Shown here: positions 13,400 to 18,766 of the stretch, piece by piece | How positions within the stretch are numbered: the first letter of the stretch is position 1 | Layout: every line of letters begins with the position of its first letter | NCBI GenBank assembly: GCA_041648505.1 | Contig: JBAZOY010000047.1 | Location: 1 to 18,766 of the forward strand | Reading direction: 5' to 3' | From: JBAZOY01 sp041648505 | Lineage (GTDB): Bacteria; Desulfobacterota; Syntrophia; Syntrophales; CG2-30-49-12 | DNA: 18,766 nt | The notes under the pieces: model-generated | Seen by the model: only the letters and a program-made list of their open reading frames with translations | Told to the model about the DNA's origin: nothing | Databases searched by the model: none | Position numbers and translations under genes: made by a program

Positions 13400-15397
13400 T
13401 TACTCCCCTAATGCAAGAACCAACGCTGATAGTTCCTTGATCTGGTCGCGTAGTGCTGCCGCCTTCTCAAACTCAAGATTCTTTGCCGCACTTTTCATCT
13501 CTTTCCTCAATTGTGTGATCCGAGAGGTGATGTTTCCCTCTGAAATGTATGTCTCCGCCTCTTCTGAAATTTTGGGCACTTTGACGTAATCTGCCTCATA
13601 AACCGACGACAGGATATTATGGATGGATTTCTTGATGGTCTCCGGGGTAATATGGTGCTCCTCGTTATATTGCTGTTGCACCGCCCTCCTTCTGTTCGTC
13701 TCGTTAAGACACGCCTGTATCGAATTAGTTATCCTGTCACCGTACATGATGACCTGGCCCGATACATTTCTGGCAGCCCTTCCGCTGGTCTGTATCAGCG
13801 ATCGTTCTGAGCGGAGAAAACCTCCTTTATCAGCATCGAGAATGGCTACCAGAGAAACTTCCGGAATATCGAGCCCCTCACGTAAAAGATTGACCCCCAC
13901 CAGGACATCAAATTTGCCGAGTCTCAGATCACGGATAATGTTCACCCGGTCCAGAGTGTGAACATCAGAGTGGAGATATCTTACCCTTACCCCAAGACCT
14001 TCATAGTAGGAGGTCAGGTTTTCTGCCATTCTCTTGGTAAGTGTGGTGACTAGAACCCTTTCGCCTTTACCTTCCCTTTCGCGGATTTCTCCGAGTAGAT
14101 CGTCAACCTGGTATTGTGTTGGTTTTAAAATAATCTCCGGGTCCATCAGGCCGGTTGGCCGTACAATCTGCTCCACTATACGCCCCTTGGCTTTACTTAA
14201 TTCATAATCGGCAGGGGTAGCCGAGACATAGATTCTCTGGTAACAAAAGTTTTCGTATTCTTTAAACATCAGGGGACGGTTATCAAGCGCGGAGGGAAGC
14301 CGAAAACCGTGATTGACCAGTGTCTCTTTTCGTGATCTATCACCTCTGTACATTCCCACCAGTTGGGGCATGGTAACGTGGCTCTCATCGCAGATGATCA
14401 GTACATCCCGGGAAAGATACTCCATCAGCGTGGGAGGCGGTTCCCCCGGACTTCTGCCGGTAAGATGACGGGAATAATTTTCAATGCCACTGCAGTAGCC
14501 CATCTCTTCCATCATCTCGATGTCGAATCTGGTCCGTTGTTCCAGCCGCTGGGCCTCGAGCAGCTTGTTCTGTGCATGCAACTCCTCAAGTCTGACCATC
14601 ATTTCCTCCCTTATTGAGGAAATGGCCCTTCTCATGTTGTTCCTCGTCGTCACATAGTGACTGCCGGGGTAAATGGCTATTCTATTAAGGCGACTCAGCT
14701 TTTTTCCCCGAAGAGGATCTGCCATAGAGATGGTCTCTATGGTATCTCCGAAAAATTCTATCCGGATAGTTCTGTCTTCCTCGTAAGGAGGAAAGATTTC
14801 AACCACATCACCCCGGACACGGAAAGTGCCCCGGTGAAAGTCAATATCATTGCGTACATACCGGATCTCCACAAGCCTCCTCAGCAGTTCATCCCGCGGG
14901 AGTTCCATGCCCTCTTCCACCGTGAGCAACATGCCGCAATAGGCATCGGGAGAACCGAGTCCGTATATACAGGAAACACTGGCCACAATGATAACATCAT
15001 TTCGCTCCAGGAGAGAATGGGTAGCAGAATGGCGCAACTTATCAATCTCCTCGTTAATCGCGGAGTCTTTTTCAATATATGTATCTGTGCTGGGGATATA
15101 GGCCTCGGGCTGATAATAGTCATAATAGCTGACAAAATACTCGACGGCATTTTCCGGAAACAGGGTCTTGAATTCTTCGTAAAGCTGGGCTGCCAGGGTT
15201 TTGTTATGTGCAATGATCAGAGCAGGTCTCTGAACAGTTTGTATTACATTGGCAATGGTAAAGGTCTTTCCCGAACCTGTCACACCTAGGAGGACCTGGT
15301 GGTCGTACCCCAATTCCAAGCCCTCAACCAACCGTGCGATAGCCTGCGGCTGGTCACCTTTAGGCTCTACTTCCGCTACCATATTGAATCTGTTCAA
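13400..15397 (-). CDS. uvrB: Excinuclease ABC subunit UvrB
   Basis: This 665-residue protein is the damage-verifying helicase-like subunit of nucleotide excision repair; it receives DNA from UvrA and recruits UvrC. It has Walker A GVTGSGKT (38-45), the beta-hairpin region YYDYYQPEAYIPSTDTYIEK, the DESHVTMPQLVGMYRGDRSRK segment, C-terminal helicase motifs (VGVNLLREGLDIPEVSLV and QTSGRAARN) and a C-terminal UVR domain (about 628-663, FEKAAALRDQIKEL) that contacts UvrC. Length is close to the usual 660-675. The start is probably TTG 15397, which has AAGGAG 4 nt upstream overlapping the stop of the cyclase gene. The first ATG (15382) would have no placed ribosome site and would shorten the conserved N-terminus slightly. 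The 8-nt gap to the cyclase gene suggests cotranscription. Confidence 0.97.
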   Translation of the reverse strand: MNRFNMVAEVEPKGDQPQAIARLVEGLELGYDHQVLLGVTGSGKTFTIANVIQTVQRPALIIAHNKTLAAQLYEEFKTLFPENAVEYFVSYYDYYQPEAYIPSTDTYIEKDSAINEEIDKLRHSATHSLLERNDVIIVASVSCIYGLGSPDAYCGMLLTVEEGMELPRDELLRRLVEIRYVRNDIDFHRGTFRVRGDVVEIFPPYEEDRTIRIEFFGDTIETISMADPLRGKKLSRLNRIAIYPGSHYVTTRNNMRRAISSIREEMMVRLEELHAQNKLLEAQRLEQRTRFDIEMMEEMGYCSGIENYSRHLTGRSPGEPPPTLMEYLSRDVLIICDESHVTMPQLVGMYRGDRSRKETLVNHGFRLPSALDNRPLMFKEYENFCYQRIYVSATPADYELSKAKGRIVEQIVRPTGLMDPEIILKPTQYQVDDLLGEIREREGKGERVLVTTLTKRMAENLTSYYEGLGVRVRYLHSDVHTLDRVNIIRDLRLGKFDVLVGVNLLREGLDIPEVSLVAILDADKGGFLRSERSLIQTSGRAARNVSGQVIMYGDRITNSIQACLNETNRRRAVQQQYNEEHHITPETIKKSIHNILSSVYEADYVKVPKISEEAETYISEGNITSRITQLRKEMKSAAKNLEFEKAAALRDQIKELSALVLALGE

Positions 15398-15401
15398 AGC
15401 T

Positions 15402-15407
15402 CTCCTT
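15402..15407 (-). promoter_or_regulatory. Ribosome binding site supporting a TTG start for uvrB
   Basis: AAGGAG on the minus strand begins inside the TAA stop of the cyclase gene and ends 4 nt before TTG 15397. It is 19 nt from the first ATG, too far for that codon. This decides for the TTG start and implies termination-reinitiation. Confidence 0.6.
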
Positions 15408-16398
15408 ATATACTCCCGACAACATTGTAAACATCGAAGCTCCTCTTGATTCCCTTTATGGAAACAGGAGGCACTTTTTCTGCCTGAACCATATCCCGAA
15501 CCTGCCTGTATGTTTCATCACAGATGAGGATCTGATTTGCTCCGGCGATACTTACCAGTCTCGACGCCAGGTTTACAGGAGGACCAAAAACAGTATACTC
15601 CTTTTTCCTTGGAGAACCAAAGATCCCTGCCATTACCTCGCCGGTACTGATCCCGATGCCGACAGAAATCTGTCTGTCCGTACTGCGCAATTTATTGACC
15701 CTCACCATCTCTTCTCGCATCTTGATGGCGCTCATTACTGCCCTTGCTGCATCATCGTTATAGGCTACCGGTGCCCCGAAGATTCCCATAATACTATCAC
15801 CGATATGTTTGTCGAGAGTTCCGTTATATTCGAAAATGATGCTGTCGAGAGGTAAGAAAAAATAGGTGTTCAACATATCGGAGAGTTCCTGTGGGCTCAT
15901 ATTTTCAGAAATCTCCGAAAAACCGCGAATATCAATGAAAAGGACGCTCACCTTCTGTTTTTGGGGAGTAATATTTTCTCCTTTCCTGTGAAGCTCAGTA
16001 AGAACTTGCTCAGACACAAACTGCTTTAAGCGTTTCTTTATATTATATTCCCGGACCTTTGCCCGCAGCTCGACATTTTCAAAAGGCTTTGTTAGAAATC
16101 CATCTATGCCTGCATTGACCGCTTCAATAGCATTTCCCATGGTGGCATAACCGGTAAGCATTATCCGTGTTATCTCGGAATTGATTTTTCCAATCTCCTT
16201 GAGCGTTTCCATACCATCAATGCCGGGCATCTTAAAATCGGAAATCACAGTTTCTATGTCCTTACTGTTATCCTGAATATTCCTTATTGCTTCTTCTCCA
16301 CTGGCTGCCAGAAAAATCGAATAACCATCTATCTCGAGGACCTTTCTCAACGCCCTCCTCACACCCTCTTCATCATCTACAATCATCAGGCCCATCAT
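15406..16398 (-). CDS. Response regulator with class III adenylate/guanylate cyclase output domain
   Basis: This 330-residue cytoplasmic protein has an N-terminal REC domain (about 1-120) with acidic pocket D9/D10, phosphoacceptor D54 (VISDFKMPGIDG), T82 and K104. A class III cyclase domain follows (about 145-330). Its catalytic set looks complete: metal aspartates D156 (LFIDIRGFS) and D201 (HIGDSIMGIF), substrate lysine K197, T269 in YTVFG, and transition-state N276 and R280 (VNLASRL). The lysine/threonine pair points to ATP, so cAMP is the likely product, but cGMP cannot be excluded. ATG 16398 overlaps the kinase stop as ATGA and has AGGAGG 8 nt upstream; an in-frame TTG at 16416 is less likely. 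The kinase gene upstream is the evident partner, so phosphorylation probably controls cyclase activity. Confidence 0.92.
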   Translation of the reverse strand: MMGLMIVDDEEGVRRALRKVLEIDGYSIFLAASGEEAIRNIQDNSKDIETVISDFKMPGIDGMETLKEIGKINSEITRIMLTGYATMGNAIEAVNAGIDGFLTKPFENVELRAKVREYNIKKRLKQFVSEQVLTELHRKGENITPQKQKVSVLFIDIRGFSEISENMSPQELSDMLNTYFFLPLDSIIFEYNGTLDKHIGDSIMGIFGAPVAYNDDAARAVMSAIKMREEMVRVNKLRSTDRQISVGIGISTGEVMAGIFGSPRKKEYTVFGPPVNLASRLVSIAGANQILICDETYRQVRDMVQAEKVPPVSIKGIKRSFDVYNVVGSI

Positions 16399-18617
16399 TG
16401 TTCTTTCCTCCTGCAAGGGATCTCTATGGTAAAGGTGGAACCCTTTTCCTTCTCGCTTGCAATGTAAATATCTCCACCGTGTCTCTTGATAATTTCATGG
16501 GATATATATAGACCCAATCCTGTTCCCTCGCCAACTGGTTTAGTTGTAAAAAAGGGTTTGAAAATATCTTTAAGCTCATCGTCGGACATTCCCTTCCCCG
16601 TATCGCGACATTCAATGAAGACAGTATCTGTGTCCTCCTTGTAACCTGTGGCCAGTGTAATTTTACCACCGTCTTCGGGCAACGATTGAAGCGCATTCTT
16701 TATTATATTGATAAATACCTGGCCCAGAGCGGCAAAGTTTCCCTCCACATCGGGTAAATCTTCGTCAAGTTTAATCTCTATGTTAACAGGAAGGTATTTG
16801 TATTGATTGTGCAAAACCCTCAGGGTATCATCAATAACGGCATTGACATTAACCGCCTCAACGAAAGTTTCTTTCTGGCGGGAAACATCCAGTAAACTCT
16901 TTACTATATCCCCTGCCCGCTTCAGCTCTCTTAAGGAGAACATCATATCATCCAACACCTCGTCCCGGTCTCCTTCCCGGATTTCCCACCTGTTGATATG
17001 ATCTACACAGGTCTGGATAAGGCTCGAAGCGCTGGAGAGGGGATTGTTCAGTTCGTGAGCTGTGCCGGCAACAAGCTGTCCGATTGCCGCAAGGCTCTCC
17101 GACTGTATAAGCTGTTTCTGTGTCCTCTCCTTTTCCTCCAATGCCTGGCGGAGAGCGGCTGTTCTTTTTTCCACTAACTTTTCCAGATCAAGGTTGAGTT
17201 TTTCAAGTTCTTCGTAGGTCTTCGCATTCTCTATGGCTGTTGCACTCTGGTTTGCAATGGTGGTAAGAAGTTCCAGATCACCATAAACAAATAACTCCCC
17301 CGATTTCTTCTCTCCCAGGGCGATCATTCCGATTAATCTATCCCTTGATATCATGGGAACAATCAACAATGCATGACTGATATCAAAAACATGAATTATC
17401 TGTTCCCTCTCAACCGGAGCAGCAAGCAGCTTCTCTTCAAGGAAGGATTTACTCAAAGGCCTTTTGTATCCCAGAAGAAATTCAACTATGGGATGAGTGT
17501 AATTAAACAGGCTCTCTCCCGACCCATTCGCAGATTCTTTACCATCCGTATCAAATTGGAAATGTCCTTTTTCGTCACTATAGATCAAAAGACCAACATT
17601 GGTGACCTGTAAGGCGGCAGCGATAGACTGGAGTAAAAGATTTTTGATCTGGTAAAATCTTAACAGAGATGTCATCTCTCCGCTGATCTCTTTCAGGAGC
17701 TTCTGATAATCATATTTCCCCCGGTAAAAAAGATTGTCTATAAATGACTGCACCTTCTCCCTGAGAGGATTGAACAGCAGGACCATCACTAAAGCAAGAA
17801 TAAGAGGGAGGAGCACAAAGTTTTCATTATCTCCATATCCCATAAAAAAGGAGTTGAAGATGTAAATAATCAACAGATAGAATATGGTAAGAATACTTGT
17901 CAGGGTAAAATAGATCGTACCCCTTCTGGCTACCGTACCGATATCGATAAGGTCATATTTAAGTACACCGTAGGCCATAAAAATAGCTGGGATGAAGCTG
18001 AAATTACCCGGAGGATAAATCTCGAAACCACTGACCGGAAGGATGCCCAGGGCAAGCAACAGGGCGGTAAAACTTGATCCACCGAGGATGTACTTTATCC
18101 TGTTTTTCTGGAGATTATCCTTTGCCTTTCCCAGTCCCACAAACAAGGTAACAATACAGTAGAGAACCGTAAAGCCGGCCATTACTGAAAAGACGTGGTA
18201 GACCGGACCAGCCTTGGCGATTGTCCCAAAATCATAATAATATAATCCGCTGATGAAAAGGTCGGAAGGGATAAAAAAAAGAAGAAGCAAGCTGAAAATG
18301 TAAGCAATATACTCAAGCCACTTTCGTCCTGAAATACAGAGGAACGAATGAACAAACTGGATATAAATGGGCGGGCTGAAGACGGATAAAAAATATGTTA
18401 TCCTATCCACCTTAAGGGCCAGTGTTTTATCAGGAATTACAGAAACGAGGGTAACATCGGCATTAATGATGGCGCTCAGAATACATATTCCCGAAAATAA
18501 GATGTTTGTGCGGTTTTTCCTCCCCCGAAGAAAGGAAATCAGGGCAAGGCATAAGAGAACGAAGAAACCTAAAAACGGGGGAATAGCATAAGACGTTCGC
18601 AGAAAGTTTTGAAACAT
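16395..18617 (-). CDS. Membrane histidine kinase with 7TM-like and GAF sensor domains
   Basis: This is a 740-residue sensor kinase. The N-terminal part (about 13-283) has eight or so hydrophobic segments, resembling the 7TM/MASE-type sensor regions of histidine kinases. A linker with FNPLREKVQSFIDNLFYRG precedes a GAF domain (about 310-465, with LLIVPMISRDRLIGMIALGE and LLTTIANQSATAIENA). A coiled coil (about 466-505) leads to HisKA with phosphorylated H521 (AGTAHELNNPLSS), N-box N641 (IIKNALQSLPE), G1 DTGKGM (672-677), F-box FKPFFTTK and G2 GTGLGL (698-703). The catalytic core is intact. It has no receiver domain of its own; the overlapping downstream gene supplies one. ATG 18617 has a strong GGGAGGGGAT site. 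The layout recalls PrsK-type kinases, but no exosortase genes are nearby. The signal it senses cannot be told from sequence. Confidence 0.93.
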   Translation of the reverse strand: MFQNFLRTSYAIPPFLGFFVLLCLALISFLRGRKNRTNILFSGICILSAIINADVTLVSVIPDKTLALKVDRITYFLSVFSPPIYIQFVHSFLCISGRKWLEYIAYIFSLLLLFFIPSDLFISGLYYYDFGTIAKAGPVYHVFSVMAGFTVLYCIVTLFVGLGKAKDNLQKNRIKYILGGSSFTALLLALGILPVSGFEIYPPGNFSFIPAIFMAYGVLKYDLIDIGTVARRGTIYFTLTSILTIFYLLIIYIFNSFFMGYGDNENFVLLPLILALVMVLLFNPLREKVQSFIDNLFYRGKYDYQKLLKEISGEMTSLLRFYQIKNLLLQSIAAALQVTNVGLLIYSDEKGHFQFDTDGKESANGSGESLFNYTHPIVEFLLGYKRPLSKSFLEEKLLAAPVEREQIIHVFDISHALLIVPMISRDRLIGMIALGEKKSGELFVYGDLELLTTIANQSATAIENAKTYEELEKLNLDLEKLVEKRTAALRQALEEKERTQKQLIQSESLAAIGQLVAGTAHELNNPLSSASSLIQTCVDHINRWEIREGDRDEVLDDMMFSLRELKRAGDIVKSLLDVSRQKETFVEAVNVNAVIDDTLRVLHNQYKYLPVNIEIKLDEDLPDVEGNFAALGQVFINIIKNALQSLPEDGGKITLATGYKEDTDTVFIECRDTGKGMSDDELKDIFKPFFTTKPVGEGTGLGLYISHEIIKRHGGDIYIASEKEKGSTFTIEIPCRRKEQ
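16407..16412 (-). promoter_or_regulatory. Ribosome binding site of the REC-cyclase gene
   Basis: A perfect AGGAGG on the minus strand lies 8 nt before ATG 16398, within the last codons of the kinase gene. It fixes the cyclase start at 16398 and the 4-nt overlap. Confidence 0.8.
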
Positions 18618-18661
18618 ATCCCCTCCCTTAGCCCAGCTTCCACATAAACGTTAGTTGTTGA

Positions 18662-18700
18662 GTGCCAGGACATCGATAACGGAAAAATGTGCCAGCACAT
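18662..18700. repeat. Direct repeat pair with an embedded palindrome upstream of the kinase gene
   Basis: GTGCCAGGACAT (18662-18673) and GTGCCAGCACAT (18689-18700) match at 11 of 12 positions and are offset by 27 nt. The second sits in a perfect inverted repeat ATGTGC-CA-GCACAT (18687-18700). They lie 45 to 83 nt upstream of the kinase ATG, a plausible place for an operator. The regulator is unknown. The rest of the 149-nt stretch from 18618 to the window end holds only the ribosome site and short open frames that I could not assign. Confidence 0.4.
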
Positions 18701-18766
18701 AGCAAACAAAGTTCTCTGACAATCGAATAGCTATCACGTAATTCTGTGAACACCAAAATAGATACG

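Noticed and set aside
14657..15289. A 210-codon open frame on the plus strand
   Set aside because: It lies wholly opposite uvrB, has no ribosome site and no recognisable domain; it is a shadow of a strongly conserved gene.
18618..18700. Possible sigma-54 promoter from two TGGCAC sequences on the minus strand
   Set aside because: Neither has GC at the required -12 spacing; the repeats are better described as possible operator sites.
18650..18766. Possible end of an upstream protein gene on the minus strand
   Set aside because: Two frames stay open for about 40-50 codons to the window edge, but neither shows a family motif, so coding cannot be supported.

Overview
The window reads almost entirely on the minus strand and looks like chromosome from an anaerobic delta-proteobacterium-like organism (Desulfobacterota or a relative such as Nitrospirota). 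That placement is an inference. It rests on a siroheme-decarboxylase subunit (AhbA-like) of the alternative heme pathway, moderate GC, and a gsp cluster order unlike the classical enterobacterial one. No rRNA, tRNA, CRISPR array or intact mobile element is visible.

In the direction of transcription (high to low coordinates) there are four blocks. (1) 18617-13400: a membrane histidine kinase with 7TM-like and GAF sensor regions, a REC-class III adenylate cyclase response regulator, and uvrB. They are joined by a 4-nt overlap and then an 8-nt gap, so they are probably one transcript. (2) 13292-13264: a promoter-like TTGACA-17-TATTCG sequence in a 176-nt gap, which probably starts the next operon. 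(3) 13223-2610: a type II secretion (T2SS) operon in the order gspG-E-F-H-I-J-K-L-M-C, a lytic transglycosylase, then gspD. Nearly all junctions overlap or are separated by only a few bases. (4) 2622-309: a tail of the same operon with a VKOR-thioredoxin fusion, a DsbA/DsbC-like periplasmic thioredoxin-fold protein and an AhbA-like Lrp-type protein. Positions 300-18 hold a decayed C-terminal fragment of an integron-type tyrosine recombinase.

A working picture, as inference: GspE powers GspF and the GspL/M platform to build a GspG pseudopilus tipped by GspH/I/J/K. GspC links the platform to the secretin GspD, which carries its own lipobox. The transglycosylase probably opens peptidoglycan for the envelope-spanning machine. 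The VKOR/thioredoxin pair may supply disulfides to the secretin, the pseudopilins or the exported proteins. The prepilin peptidase (GspO/PilD) needed for the five pseudopilins, and GspN, are not in the window. The kinase and cyclase should form a phosphorelay that makes a cyclic nucleotide; its link to DNA repair or secretion is only positional.

I found no clearly new system. The items most worth a second look are the thiol-redox and transglycosylase insertions in the secretion operon, the orphan AhbA, the recombinase remnant abutting it, and the kinase-cyclase-uvrB linkage with repeated sites upstream.
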